NCBI RefSeq assembly: GCF_002884445.1 | Contig: NZ_KZ614144.1 | Span: 3,330,094 to 3,394,093, forward strand | DNA from: Paenibacillus castaneae | GTDB taxonomy: Bacteria > Bacillota > Bacilli > Paenibacillales > Paenibacillaceae | Length of the DNA stretch: 64,000 bases | Direction of reading: 5' to 3' | Shown here: in pieces, positions 32,449-42,234 of the stretch | How positions within the stretch are numbered: position 1 is the stretch's first letter | How the letters are laid out: each line of letters opens with the position of its first letter | Translations under genes and position numbers: made by a program | Notes under the pieces: model-generated | Databases searched by the model: none | Told to the model about the DNA's origin: nothing | What the model saw: only the letters and a program-made list of their open reading frames with translations

Positions 32449-34722
32449 TTAGGGTTGATTTAGTTGCTGCAACAGTCCATTCAGCATCTCTTCCGTAAAT
32501 ACGCCTTGACTGAAAGAAACAAGCGCACGCAGCGGCATATATTTCATCATCGCTTCCATCATTTCCATACCTTCTTGTTCCGAGTCCAGCGAGATGCCCA
32601 TGCCTTCCTGTAGCTTCTGAATTAGGCCTTGAACAATCGGCGCCTTATCTGCATTCTTCATCAGATCGCCAAGGAGCGAGTTGCGATGATACTTAACGTT
32701 AAGCTTCGTACTTGAATGCACATAAATCGTTTCCTGCAGCTCGATTGCTTCTGACGAACGGCCTACAATAATCGTAAATTCGCCGGTTTCAACATGCCAA
32801 TCGTTTAGATCAGTGTTAAAGTATGCGAAAGCGCGCTTGTCTAACGAGAAGATTACCTTCTTGCTCTCGCCTTGCTGGAGCTCAACCTTCGCGAATTGCT
32901 TCAGCTCTTTAGCCGGACGAATAACAGTGCTCTCGACATCTCGAACATACAGCTGCACAACTTCCTTACCGGCGCGTGTTCCCGTATTTGTAATCGTAAC
33001 GAAAACCTCTACATTCTCTGTGTCCATGATTTGTTTGCGTGATGCAGACAAATCCGAGTATGCGAAGGTCGTATAGCTGAGTCCATGTCCGAACGGAAAC
33101 AGCGGCTTCACCTGCTTTGTATCGTAGTAGCGGTAGCCGACGAAGATGCCTTCGCGATACTCCACGCGGTCGGCTTCACCTGGGAAAAACAGGAATGAAG
33201 GATTATCGCTGAGCTTCTGCGGGAATGTCTCGGCCAGTTTGCCGCTTGGATTCACGATGCCATAGAGCAGATCAGCGATCGCGCCGCCTACAGCCTGCCC
33301 GCCTAGATAAGCCTCCATAATCGACATCACACAGTCCTTCCAGGGCATATCTATGGCAGAACCGTTCATGAGCACGACTACGATATTTTTCTGTACGCGG
33401 GAGATCACTTCAATTAATAGGTTTTGGTTTTCAGGAAGGCTCAAATGTGTTCGATCATAGCCTTCGGACTCATAACGATCCGGCAAACCTGCGAATAAGA
33501 TGGCGACGTCGGCTTCCCCGGCCGCTTTCTCGGCTTCCACAAGCAAGGCTACGTCCACCAGATCGTTATCCAGCGAATAGCCTTTAGCATAAACAATTGT
33601 GGATGAAGATCCAGCAAGCTTCTTGATCTCTTCGAGCGGCTCATCCAGCTGCGTCGGCGTAATATGGGAGCTTCCTCCGCCCTGATATCTCGGTTTTGCG
33701 GCGAATGCCCCGATAACTGCTACCTTGTTTCCCTGTCCCAGCGGCAGCAGCTGATTCTCGTTCTTCAGCAGCACCATGCTCTCCGAAGCTACCGTACGGG
33801 CAAGACGATGGTGTTCCTCCTGATCATAAACCGCGTTATCTTTCTTCTGATCCACACTCATGAAGATAATGCGAAGAAGTCGTTCAATCGCACGATCGAG
33901 CGCTTCCTCGGACAATTTCCCGGTTTTGACTGCTTCGATGACTTTCTTATCGCCTACGCCGCTGCTTGACGGCATCTCCAGCTCAAGACCAGCAGCAAGT
34001 GCCAGATCCCGCTCGTTGACCGCTCCCCAGTCCGAAACGACAAAGCCTTCATGTCCCCACTCATTCTTTAAAATGTCTGTCAGCAAAAATTCATTCTCAG
34101 AGGCATATTGTCCATTAACCTGATTGTAGGAACACATTACAGTCCAAGGCTGACCTTTCACGACGGCCCCCTCGAAGCTGGCAAGGTAAATTTCACGCAA
34201 TGTTCGCATATCGACGACGGCATCAACGGACATCCGCCGATGCTCCTGATTGTTAACTGCGAAATGCTTCAGCGATGTACCGACGCCTTGGCTTTGCACA
34301 CCTTGAATATGGCTTGCCGCCATTTCTGAAGAGAGATAAGGATCTTCTGAGAAATATTCGAAGTTCCGTCCACACAGTGGGGAACGTTTAATGTTCACGC
34401 CAGGACCCAGCAGGACGGCCACATTCTCGGCTTGGCACTCCTCTCCAAGCGCAACGCCAACTTTGCCGATCAGTTCCCTATCCCACGAGCTAGCGATTCC
34501 AGCTGCGGAAGGAAAACATGTAGCTGGAACGCTGTCGGAAAGACCTACATGATCGGCAGAGCCTTTCTGTTTACGCAAGCCATGCGGTCCGTCCGTCACC
34601 ATAATGGACGGTATACCAAGACGTTCAATGCCTTTTAGATGCCAGAAATCGAGTCCGGAGCAGAGTCCTGCTTTTTCTTCTAATGTCATTTGCGCAATAA
34701 GCGCTTTCAAATCACGCTTCAT
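32449..34722 (-). CDS. Glycoside hydrolase family 3 (beta-glucosidase-type)
   Basis: 757 residues, no signal peptide, so it acts on imported oligosaccharides. The GH3 barrel includes [11 protein letters not shown] (43-52), [14 protein letters not shown] and the nucleophile Asp231 in [12 protein letters not shown]. The second alpha/beta domain has [12 protein letters not shown] and [14 protein letters not shown], and a fibronectin III-like domain follows ([20 protein letters not shown]). A helical tail of about 75 residues comes last. Likely beta-glucosidase or beta-xylosidase. Divergent from an AraC regulator across 154 bp holding an inverted repeat, so probably under its control. Confidence 0.92.
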   Translation of the reverse strand: MKRDLKALIAQMTLEEKAGLCSGLDFWHLKGIERLGIPSIMVTDGPHGLRKQKGSADHVGLSDSVPATCFPSAAGIASSWDRELIGKVGVALGEECQAENVAVLLGPGVNIKRSPLCGRNFEYFSEDPYLSSEMAASHIQGVQSQGVGTSLKHFAVNNQEHRRMSVDAVVDMRTLREIYLASFEGAVVKGQPWTVMCSYNQVNGQYASENEFLLTDILKNEWGHEGFVVSDWGAVNERDLALAAGLELEMPSSSGVGDKKVIEAVKTGKLSEEALDRAIERLLRIIFMSVDQKKDNAVYDQEEHHRLARTVASESMVLLKNENQLLPLGQGNKVAVIGAFAAKPRYQGGGSSHITPTQLDEPLEEIKKLAGSSSTIVYAKGYSLDNDLVDVALLVEAEKAAGEADVAILFAGLPDRYESEGYDRTHLSLPENQNLLIEVISRVQKNIVVVLMNGSAIDMPWKDCVMSIMEAYLGGQAVGGAIADLLYGIVNPSGKLAETFPQKLSDNPSFLFFPGEADRVEYREGIFVGYRYYDTKQVKPLFPFGHGLSYTTFAYSDLSASRKQIMDTENVEVFVTITNTGTRAGKEVVQLYVRDVESTVIRPAKELKQFAKVELQQGESKKVIFSLDKRAFAYFNTDLNDWHVETGEFTIIVGRSSEAIELQETIYVHSSTKLNVKYHRNSLLGDLMKNADKAPIVQGLIQKLQEGMGISLDSEQEGMEMMEAMMKYMPLRALVSFSQGVFTEEMLNGLLQQLNQP

Positions 34723-34772
34723 ATGGATTAATCCTCCCGAATGGTTTTTCGAATCCTCTTCATTATAGAATG

Positions 34773-34811
34773 CTATTTTTCTGTTTTATGGTAAAATTAA
34801 CGGAAAAATAG
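34773..34811. promoter_or_regulatory. Inverted repeat in GH3/AraC divergent gap
   Basis: CTATTTTTC (34773-34781) and GAAAAATAG (34803-34811) are inverse arms 21 bases apart. They are a candidate operator for the AraC regulator. Confidence 0.4.
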
Positions 34812-34876
34812 TATTTAACATTGGTAAACGATAACATTGCATTTAAAAAATCATACGAAATGAAGGTGAAAACGTC

Positions 34877-36136
34877 ATGATCTCCCTATCCACCGATTCA
34901 AACCCTTCTTCCATGTGCAAGCTAATTCATGAAAGCATCCTGCTGCCTGTCTTTTTCATTCAAGCTGATGAGATGAAGCTTACTGACTCCTACGGCGGGC
35001 ATGATCTGATCAATCCGCTGTTCACCACTCACGAGAACCTCATCCGTTCTATTATCAACCATGTTAAAGTGACGGATTATCCTCTTATTCAAACCTCTCA
35101 AGCTACAGAACAGTTTATTATTGTTCCCGTCAAACGAATGGGCAATTGGCTTGGCACTGTCGTGATTGGCCCAACTCTTGCTCAAGTTCCGTCAGACGAG
35201 ACAATCGCCACTATTGTGAATGACCTTAAACAAACCTATCAACAGACACAATGGAAGGAATATCTGCACCGTCTCCCATTCGCCTCCGGGCCTAGACTGC
35301 TTCATATCAGCGTTCTGGCTCACCTCGTTCTCAATGGACAAGTGCTCGATATGACCACCGTGATTGAGAACCATTTCCGGTTCGAGAAGCATCCCGAGCC
35401 CGAAAGACTAATTCAAATAGAACTTTCCTTCCGGAAGGAATTTTCAATTTATCATACGATGCTGGATGTCGAGAGGCTGCTTCTGCAGCATATCAGGAAT
35501 GGAAATAAATCCGCACTGCTTAATATGATGGGTACTACCGCATTTGAGGATGCAGGTGTTTTATCTAAACACAGCCATCTTCGTAGTCGTAAAAATCTGG
35601 CCATTTGCGCGATAGCCATCGCAACGCGAGCAGCTATGGACGGCGGATTATATATGGAGCTTGCGTACACTTTGAGTGATTTGTACATTCAACACATCGA
35701 GGAACTAAACGATACGAGGAGCGTTGAGGTTGCAATGGCTGATGCGATGCTTGATTTCGCGGATCGCGTCCACTTGACCAAGAAAAGCCGTCTATCGAAA
35801 CCTGTCGCGGCCTGCCAGGAATATATTTTCAATCATTTGTATGAAGAAATCCCACTAAACAAGCTTTCCGAGAGCACCGGGCTGAACGCTAATTACCTTT
35901 CCAATCTGTTCAAGAAAGAAACAGGAATGACGATCAGACAGTTTATTCAGCGAGAACGTGTTGAGGAAGCGAGAAATCTGCTCTATTACACCACTGACCC
36001 TATTTCGATGATTGCTTCGCGGCTTAATTTCTATGATCAAACGTACTTCATAAAGGTTTTCAAGAAGCACATCGGCACCACCCCTAAGCAATATCGCAAT
36101 AAAAAAATCATATCTACTATTCATCAGCTTCAATAA
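34877..36136 (+). CDS. AraC family transcriptional regulator
   Basis: 419 residues. The C-terminal two-helix-turn-helix DNA-binding domain is clear (IPLNKLSESTGLNANYLSNLF, then a second unit DPISMIASRLNFYDQTYFIK). The N-terminal 300 residues form an unassigned sensor with PAS-like features (TEQFIIVPVKRMGNWLGTVV) and long helices, as in YesN-like regulators but without a receiver domain. It is divergent from the GH3 gene and is its likely activator. Terminator at 36169. Confidence 0.88.
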   Translation: MISLSTDSNPSSMCKLIHESILLPVFFIQADEMKLTDSYGGHDLINPLFTTHENLIRSIINHVKVTDYPLIQTSQATEQFIIVPVKRMGNWLGTVVIGPTLAQVPSDETIATIVNDLKQTYQQTQWKEYLHRLPFASGPRLLHISVLAHLVLNGQVLDMTTVIENHFRFEKHPEPERLIQIELSFRKEFSIYHTMLDVERLLLQHIRNGNKSALLNMMGTTAFEDAGVLSKHSHLRSRKNLAICAIAIATRAAMDGGLYMELAYTLSDLYIQHIEELNDTRSVEVAMADAMLDFADRVHLTKKSRLSKPVAACQEYIFNHLYEEIPLNKLSESTGLNANYLSNLFKKETGMTIRQFIQRERVEEARNLLYYTTDPISMIASRLNFYDQTYFIKVFKKHIGTTPKQYRNKKIISTIHQLQ

Positions 36137-36168
36137 GACTATCGTCCCCCTTAGAATTCCTGTGAACG

Positions 36169-36215
36169 AGCAAGAGCCCTTTCCTCCCTATTACAGGATG
36201 AAAAGGGCTCTTGCT
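36169..36215. terminator. Terminator between AraC and O-acetylation genes
   Basis: AGCAAGAGCCC and its partner GGGCTCTTGCT form a long stem between convergent genes, with T-rich flanks. Confidence 0.85.
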
Positions 36216-36250
36216 GTTAGCAATGGTTTAAGAGTTACATAATTGTCGTT

Positions 36251-37525
36251 CTATTTCTCAAAATCATAAGTGCCGCTAAACAGATTATCGTCGTGAAAAG
36301 CAATGATTAACATATCATAATGTTCACTCGTTAGTACATTTCGCAAGCTGAATTCCGAATAATAACGATTATCGAGAACAGTTAGTTTGTTGAAATGTTG
36401 GGCTAAGTAAGGCGTAATTGGATTCATAAACGAATCTTTAAGCAACAGGACATTTAATTGATTGTTAGCTTGCGGATTTTCATAAGCAATTTTTTGTCTG
36501 TCGCCTCCATAAATGGTCCCATAAGCATACGTACTTCGCCCTCTTTTGAACCCATAGAAATCATTAAAGTCCGTGACGGTTTGTGTGCCATCCTTATTAA
36601 TGACTTGGAAATTCGCAAATGTGAAAGATATTTTAGGCTCATAAATAATCGTTCGATCTGCCTTCTTCGGATTTATTACATAATTGAACTGATTATTATA
36701 ACTGCCTTCGAATTTACCGTCTATCAATTGAGAAATGTTGATCTCGCTCAGAGACATGGGCTTGTCTTCGAATATAGGCGACCTGTTAGAGATTTGAGCA
36801 ATCATTTCCTGATACGCGGTGAAGGCACCTTTCACATTCCAATGATGGTCGGTCTCCAAGTACATTTCTTCCAGCTCAGCATTCGTAAACGTATCGAACT
36901 TTTTCCCAACATCAACGACGTTAATCGATTTATCGAGCTTAGACAAAAAATATTGTTTGGACTTGATATAAGAATCGGTTCGCAAATAGGTAGGATACAA
37001 ATGCATTAATGCTTTGGTCCTCGACGGGTTGAAGACGAAATAGGTTTCTGTTCCTTGATTCTCGGCAAATTTCACCGCTTCGTTTAATTTGGCAGTCGCA
37101 GAATCAATATAATTGGTGTAAACAATTTTGCTTGGAACTGGCAAAATCCACTTATTATTGGTCACCACAAGCTTGGACACAATACGTGAATCCGTGACTT
37201 CTGTTCCATCCTCCGGTTTCAGCGTAGCATTAGAGTGAAGCATATTTTCGAACAGCATGGAGTTGAACATCTTGGAATACTGCTGCTTCTGATACATTCT
37301 AACCATCTCATCACGGAAAACAATCTGGTCATTCAAATACTGATTCATATCTTCAAAGAAGCTACGTGAGAGTAAGGAATCAGCTCTGAAAGCAGGCAGT
37401 TGGCTTAATGTTCTATTCTCGCTGGCGGAGAAATTTCTATCCGGTATGATAAGGCTGGCAAATGAGAAACCGAAAATAACAGCTAAAAAGGCAACCATAT
37501 AAGCAATTGAAATAGATTTATTCAC
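36251..37525 (-). CDS. DHHW/AlgJ-like protein for surface-polysaccharide O-acetylation
   Basis: About 424 residues with one N-terminal membrane anchor (IAYMVAFLAVIFGFSFASLI). The defining YLETDHHWNVKGAF motif around residue 225 belongs to the SGNH-like DHHW/AlgX/AlgJ family, which moves acetyl groups onto exopolysaccharide outside the membrane. Start is GTG at 37525 with GGGAG 7 bases upstream. It follows the MBOAT gene with a 34-base gap, the usual AlgI-AlgJ partner order. Confidence 0.85.
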   Translation of the reverse strand: MNKSISIAYMVAFLAVIFGFSFASLIIPDRNFSASENRTLSQLPAFRADSLLSRSFFEDMNQYLNDQIVFRDEMVRMYQKQQYSKMFNSMLFENMLHSNATLKPEDGTEVTDSRIVSKLVVTNNKWILPVPSKIVYTNYIDSATAKLNEAVKFAENQGTETYFVFNPSRTKALMHLYPTYLRTDSYIKSKQYFLSKLDKSINVVDVGKKFDTFTNAELEEMYLETDHHWNVKGAFTAYQEMIAQISNRSPIFEDKPMSLSEINISQLIDGKFEGSYNNQFNYVINPKKADRTIIYEPKISFTFANFQVINKDGTQTVTDFNDFYGFKRGRSTYAYGTIYGGDRQKIAYENPQANNQLNVLLLKDSFMNPITPYLAQHFNKLTVLDNRYYSEFSLRNVLTSEHYDMLIIAFHDDNLFSGTYDFEK

Positions 37526-37559
37526 TTCGATACTCCCTTGATGTCTTTGATGTAACAAT

Positions 37560-38966
37560 TTAGAATCTGAAATACAAGAAAGGGTTATACGTTGAATTAA
37601 TCAGATACAAGATCACTTCCGCGAATAAGAAAAAATAGAAAAGTAATGCAATAACCCCTTGTACTTTGGTGATCGACTTGTTGAATTGCAGCTTCTGCAG
37701 CTTCGGAAATACTGGCATAGCAACTATAATAGCAATGGCATAATGGAACCAATTCAAAGATAGCAGCGAGAGTGCTTGAGCATCGAATAGCTCTTCGCCA
37801 CGGGAATAGAACATGGCAGCAATGAAATCTGTTGCGTAGCCAAAGTTGTCAGCGCGGAAGAACACCCACCCTATCATGACAAGCAGCAGCACAACAACAT
37901 GATTGAATGGATAAAGTTTAGAAAGCAGCTTCTCTAAGCCCGCTTTTTCTAAAGCGATAAGAATACCGTAGTATACGCCCCAAGCAATGAATGCCCAGCT
38001 AGCTCCGTGCCAAAACCCCGTTAGTGCCCACACAATAAACAAGTTGCGATACATCTTCCATCGAGCAACTCTGCTTCCGCCGAGCGGGATATACACATAA
38101 TCTCGGAACCAACTGCCAAGCGAGATATGCCAGCGTCTCCAGAATTCCGAAATGCTCTTAGCTATATATGGATAATTGAAATTCTCTGCAAATTCGAACC
38201 CGAACATCTTGGCTAAACCGATTGCCATATCGCTGTAGCCTGAGAAATCGAAATAGATTTGTAACGTATAAGCCATAATGCCAATCCATGCGCTGCCGGT
38301 TGAAAGGTCCGTTGTAGACGTCATGAACACGGTATCCGCTACAGCTCCGAGAGGGTTGGCTAATAGTATTTTTTTGGATAATCCTAGAATAAATCGTTGA
38401 ATCCCCTCAGCGAATTGTGTGGAAGAGAATACCCGTTTGCTTAGCTGATTAGCGACAGCATTGTAACGAATAATGGGACCTGCTACAAGCTGCGGGAAAA
38501 AAGTAATATAAAGTGACAATTTGAAAAGATTTCGTTGTGCTTTTTCTTTTTTTCTATATACATCAATTAAATAACTGAGCGCATGAAACGTATAAAAAGA
38601 AATGCCTATTGGCAGTGGTATCGGTTGCAACTGAAGATTCGTATTCAAGGTGGAATTAATGATATCAACGATGAAGTTAGCATATTTGAAATAACCAAGA
38701 AGCCCGACATTCACAACGATTGCTGATGCTAGAATATAAACTCTCTTGTTCTCGTTGTGCTCCGCCCTATCTATCCAAATCCCATAACCATAGTTAATGA
38801 GAATGGACACGATCATTAGAACGACATACGTTGGTTCACCCCAAGCATAGAAGACCAAACTAAAAATCAATAGAATAATATTTTTAAATTTGAATGGAAC
38901 TGAGAAATACAGAGTAAGAACAAGGGGCAGAAAGAAAAATAAAAAGATGACTGAACTAAAAACCAA
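37560..38966 (-). CDS. MBOAT family O-acyltransferase (AlgI/DltB-like)
   Basis: 468 residues, about ten membrane segments. MBOAT landmarks: SFYTFHALSYLIDVYR, FWRRWHISLGSWFRDYVYIP and the catalytic His in GFWHGASWAFIAWG. It passes acetyl groups across the membrane to an exopolysaccharide, with the DHHW protein encoded 34 bases downstream. The start is TTG at 38966, behind AGGGGGA. The polymer is unknown; no alginate biosynthesis genes are nearby. Confidence 0.92.
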   Translation of the reverse strand: MVFSSVIFLFFFLPLVLTLYFSVPFKFKNIILLIFSLVFYAWGEPTYVVLMIVSILINYGYGIWIDRAEHNENKRVYILASAIVVNVGLLGYFKYANFIVDIINSTLNTNLQLQPIPLPIGISFYTFHALSYLIDVYRKKEKAQRNLFKLSLYITFFPQLVAGPIIRYNAVANQLSKRVFSSTQFAEGIQRFILGLSKKILLANPLGAVADTVFMTSTTDLSTGSAWIGIMAYTLQIYFDFSGYSDMAIGLAKMFGFEFAENFNYPYIAKSISEFWRRWHISLGSWFRDYVYIPLGGSRVARWKMYRNLFIVWALTGFWHGASWAFIAWGVYYGILIALEKAGLEKLLSKLYPFNHVVVLLLVMIGWVFFRADNFGYATDFIAAMFYSRGEELFDAQALSLLSLNWFHYAIAIIVAMPVFPKLQKLQFNKSITKVQGVIALLFYFFLFAEVILYLINSTYNPFLYFRF

Positions 38967-39181
38967 AACTGACTTCCCCCTAATGTTGGATTATGCAAGT
39001 GATTGCTTGAATTTATGACACAGTACGAAAAGTAAATATAATCATGTGTAAACGAAGGTATCATAAATGCATTTGAACATTATACTCTATGTTCTAGTAA
39101 TGTTACAAATTAGGAGTCTATCATTTGGCACAATAATACTCGATCTTGAGGTGATTCACCACCTGCAAAAATCACAAAAAA

Positions 39182-39229
39182 GAGGCTCATGGAAGCTTTT
39201 TCTTTATGAAAAAGTTTTCCATCAGCCTC
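39182..39229. terminator. Long stem-loop downstream of MerR gene
   Basis: GAGGCTCATGGAAGCTTTTTC pairs with GAAAAAGTTTTCCATCAGCC with few mismatches; TTTAT loop. Confidence 0.75.
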
Positions 39230-39240
39230 CAAAGCTAATT

Positions 39241-39654
39241 TTATGATTTCGCTATTTCTTCTTTATCTTTGGGATAAAGGACGAATTCGTATTTATTCCC
39301 CTCGAACTGATCTTTATAGAAAACAATCTTACGATTCAAAATATCCAGATTTTGTTGCAAAGCTTGAATCTCTAGTTCCACGAGACGTTTACGCTGTTCA
39401 AGTAAATCAAGCCTTTCAGGAATGGTTTTATCACCCATTGCACGCCACTCGGTATAATTCTTTAGCTCTGTCATCGACATTCCTGAAGCTTTCAAATGAA
39501 GCAAAAATTGAACCCAGCCGATATCAGAATCGGTAAATACGCGTAAATTATTTTCATTTCGAAGTGGAGTGATTAGCCCTTCCATTTCATAGTATCTGAG
39601 CGCACTTTTATTTACACCGACGATAGTTGCAAATTCTCCAATTGAATAAGTCAT
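39241..39654 (-). CDS. MerR family transcriptional regulator
   Basis: 137 residues. The N-terminal MerR winged helix (YSIGEFATIVGVNKSALRYY, EMEGLITPLRNENNLRVF) is followed by a long coiled coil (RLDLLEQRKRLVELEIQALQ) and a short C-terminus without metal-binding cysteines. It therefore senses a non-metal signal, as NmlR/AdhR/BmrR types do. It is divergent from the CMD remnant and cupin gene. A promoter with the 19-bp MerR spacer (39789-39819) sits in between. Confidence 0.9.
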   Translation of the reverse strand: MTYSIGEFATIVGVNKSALRYYEMEGLITPLRNENNLRVFTDSDIGWVQFLLHLKASGMSMTELKNYTEWRAMGDKTIPERLDLLEQRKRLVELEIQALQQNLDILNRKIVFYKDQFEGNKYEFVLYPKDKEEIAKS

Positions 39655-39788
39655 GCTCCACCTCGTTTTATGTATTTATTTCTACTCATAAGATACACAT
39701 AAAGCGGACATGAAGCCATTGTTTTTATTTCACTAATAAAAACCAAAGCAACTACACCGTACACATTAAAGTTTCATCGCGTAATTAC

Positions 39789-39819
39789 TTGCATTAAAGT
39801 TAACTTGAAGGCCTATACT
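39789..39819 (+). promoter_or_regulatory. MerR-type promoter with 19-bp spacer and dyad
   Basis: -35 TTGCAT (39789-39794) and -10 TATACT (39814-39819) are 19 bases apart. The palindrome AAGTTAACTT (39797-39806) lies in the spacer, as in AdhR/NmlR-type operators. It drives the CMD-remnant and cupin genes. Confidence 0.75.
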
Positions 39820-39859
39820 TAACCTTGAACAAATCAAATTGGATGGGGATATGATTTGT

Positions 39860-39994
39860 ATGGCAGAAAAACAAAAAGCGGGACGCGACTTACTTGGAGA
39901 ATTCGCGCCAAAATTTGCTGAACTTAACGATGATGTCTTATTCGGTGAAGTTTGGCCAACATTTAATATCGCAAAAGAAATCTATAAAAATTAA
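39860..39994 (+). pseudogene. Internally deleted carboxymuconolactone decarboxylase-like gene
   Basis: 44 residues, in frame. The first 30 (KAGRDLLGEFAPKFAELNDD, then VLFGEVW) are the start of a CMD/AhpD-like protein. Then PTFNIAKEIYKN, the end of the same family, is joined directly. About 70 central residues, with the catalytic Cys region, are missing. The promoter and the next gene's spacing are intact, so a short peptide may still be made. Normally this partner and the cupin act in stress or quinone/thiol metabolism. Confidence 0.8.
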
Positions 39995-40013
39995 AAGAAA
40001 GTAGGATTAAATT

Positions 40014-40409
40014 ATGGCAATTGAAAAATTAAACAATAGCACAATCTTTCCATTGGGGAAAAAGGTTGAAGCATACTTTATCGGAGATGCTTACTTACAA
40101 ATGGTGTTTACCGATGCGACGCCACTCAATGCACCCATCGGGAACGTAACTTTTGCTCCAGGAGCTCGCAATAACTGGCACTTTCATGAAATTGGGCAAG
40201 TTTTATTAGTTACTGGCGGAGAGGGTTGGTATCAAGAGGAAGGAAAACCAGCTCAACTACTCAAAACAGGGGATGTAGTGAATATTCCACCACATGTAAA
40301 ACATTGGCATGGTGCGACAAAAGATAGTTGGTTTGTACACTTAGCGATTACGCCGGGTGAAACGAATTGGTTAGAACCTGTCGATGATGAAACCTATAAA
40401 AAACTATAA
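40014..40409 (+). CDS. Cupin domain protein
   Basis: 131-residue single cupin. Metal-binding motif 1 NNWHFHEIGQVLLVTGGEGW (two His and a Glu/Gln) and motif 2 GDVVNIPPHVKHWHGATKD, both well kept. Usual partner of a carboxymuconolactone decarboxylase-like protein in a MerR-controlled operon; here the partner is deleted. The ATG lies 19 bases after the remnant's stop with a GTAGGA site. Confidence 0.9.
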   Translation: MAIEKLNNSTIFPLGKKVEAYFIGDAYLQMVFTDATPLNAPIGNVTFAPGARNNWHFHEIGQVLLVTGGEGWYQEEGKPAQLLKTGDVVNIPPHVKHWHGATKDSWFVHLAITPGETNWLEPVDDETYKKL

Positions 40410-40411
40410 GC

Positions 40412-40449
40412 AATTAACGTATCGAATCAATTGATTCGATACGTTAATT
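40412..40449. terminator. Perfect 38-bp palindrome between convergent genes
   Basis: AATTAACGTATCGAATCAA runs straight into its reverse complement; TTTATTTATTT follows. A second palindrome GGGTGGCGCCACCC lies at 40459-40472, overlapping the GH43 stop. Confidence 0.8.
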
Positions 40450-40471
40450 TATTTATTTGGGTGGCGCCACC

Positions 40472-42004
40472 CTATAACACCTTGTATTCAAATTTGGAAA
40501 ACCCTGCTGCACCGCCAATTTCCTTAGTAGAAAATAAAAACAGACCGATGCGGCACCCCATAAAATGATCCAGCTTATAGACCAAATGGTGTGTAATTCC
40601 GAGCTTCACCCATCTCTCACTATCCCAATAGTAGAACAGGCACTCGTCTGTATTATTCACAAAATTACCGTATACCTTCAGCGTAACCTTGTTTTCGTTT
40701 ACAGGTATCCTCGCATATTCGGTTCCGGGCTTATTGTCTATCAAGTTTCCACCCATCGATCTATCATCCGTGCTTCTCGCCATCATCACCAAATAATATT
40801 GACCTGCGTCTTTGGTAAGTGCAATAAAACCATATGTGCTGATTAAGAAACATATGCCAGCATAATCTCCGTCGTTCAGTTCGCTGCCATCCAAAGTAAC
40901 CATAGCTTCGCATGCTGGCCCCATTGCACGCTGTGTAAGGGTATTAACTGCAAAAGTCAGATTCGGGCTTATTTTCCCAGTTTGTATACGATAGGTTCCC
41001 GGCTTATCTGTTACTGACCATAACGCATCATTCGGATTATGATTCCACTGCCAGTTGTTCAAGCTAACCTTTCCAAACGCATCCGGCTCATAGTGAAAAT
41101 TGTCGCTTCCAACCAGGGGCTTGTATTCATAACCTGGTCTTGTACTCGGGATTTCGATCGTTTTTGGTACCTTGGTGGCGAATACCGGAAAATCATTCTC
41201 AAAGCGTAAAGGAACAATTACGGGGATTCTGCCAATGGCACCATGATCCTGAAACAATATAGCGTACCATTCACCATCAGGAGTATCAACAACCCCTCCT
41301 TGCGCTACACCTGAATTGAAATATCCCATGTCATCATTAAAGACCTCACCACCGGCAAACTCACCTTCTAAGGAATCTGATACATAACAGGCTTGTGTTC
41401 TACGACCATTTGAAGCTGGTGTCATATGGATGAAAAAGGCATAGTATTTTCCATTTATTTTATAGAAATGGGCACCTTCATAGCCGAGATAATACTCCTG
41501 CTTCTCTCTAACAATTATCCGATTCAATCCACCTGATTTGGGGCCGGTAAGATCGTCATTTAATTCAATAAGATGAATTTCCGCATTGCCATGAATCAGA
41601 TAAACGCGGTCATCATCATCAAATAATAACGAGCAATCATGATAGAAGCCTTCTACATACTGCTTTGACCATGGTCCATTAATATGTGCCGCAGTGAACA
41701 AATACGTTTTATGGGTGTCATTTGCTACGAAGCATACATAAAAATTGCCCTTATGATAACGAATGGATGCCGCCCACATTCCCTGTCCATAAATATGTTT
41801 ATCCCCATCTAGACTCTGGGCTGGCGTATGATCCAAAACATCGTATACATGCGTTGCTACTTCCCAATGAATAAGGTCATACGAACGCAAAATGACACAG
41901 CCTGGCATCATATGCATGGTCGTACTGACCATATAATATGTATCATCTACCCGAATCACATCAAGATCCGGGTAGTCAGCCCAAATAATCGGATTGGAAT
42001 ACAT
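40472..42004 (-). CDS. Glycoside hydrolase family 43 (xylosidase/arabinofuranosidase-type)
   Basis: 510 residues, no signal peptide. Five-bladed propeller: NPIIWADYPDLDVIRVDDTY with the general-base Asp, HDCSLLFDDDDRVYLIHG with the pKa-modulating Asp, and YEGAHFYKINGKYYAFF with the acid Glu. The C-terminal beta-sandwich (from about residue 320: GSDNFHYEPDAFGKV, WNHNPNDALWSVTD) is typical of xylan-acting GH43. It would trim imported xylo-oligosaccharides or arabinoxylan fragments. Start 42004 follows AAAGGAGG. Monocistronic. Confidence 0.92.
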   Translation of the reverse strand: MYSNPIIWADYPDLDVIRVDDTYYMVSTTMHMMPGCVILRSYDLIHWEVATHVYDVLDHTPAQSLDGDKHIYGQGMWAASIRYHKGNFYVCFVANDTHKTYLFTAAHINGPWSKQYVEGFYHDCSLLFDDDDRVYLIHGNAEIHLIELNDDLTGPKSGGLNRIIVREKQEYYLGYEGAHFYKINGKYYAFFIHMTPASNGRRTQACYVSDSLEGEFAGGEVFNDDMGYFNSGVAQGGVVDTPDGEWYAILFQDHGAIGRIPVIVPLRFENDFPVFATKVPKTIEIPSTRPGYEYKPLVGSDNFHYEPDAFGKVSLNNWQWNHNPNDALWSVTDKPGTYRIQTGKISPNLTFAVNTLTQRAMGPACEAMVTLDGSELNDGDYAGICFLISTYGFIALTKDAGQYYLVMMARSTDDRSMGGNLIDNKPGTEYARIPVNENKVTLKVYGNFVNNTDECLFYYWDSERWVKLGITHHLVYKLDHFMGCRIGLFLFSTKEIGGAAGFSKFEYKVL

Positions 42005-42234
42005 TTCGTTCCTCCTTTTTTTTAGCCCCTTTTAGCATTATGCGGATATGTCAATGTTGAGCACTTCACCGTGAACCCCCGAAATCGCATTCAATTTATT
42101 TAATCATGAACTCACTTGCTTAACTCCTTTATAGGAATTCAAAGAGATCTCGTTCTCGCAGGAATTAACAAAAGGTCTTCCAATGACTCACAACTTCATA
42201 GATAAAGTACTTTGTTTGGGTTCAATTGGACAGA

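Noticed and set aside
36458..37009. 183-codon plus-strand frame opposite the DHHW gene
   Set aside because: Antisense to a recognised protein with no own signals.
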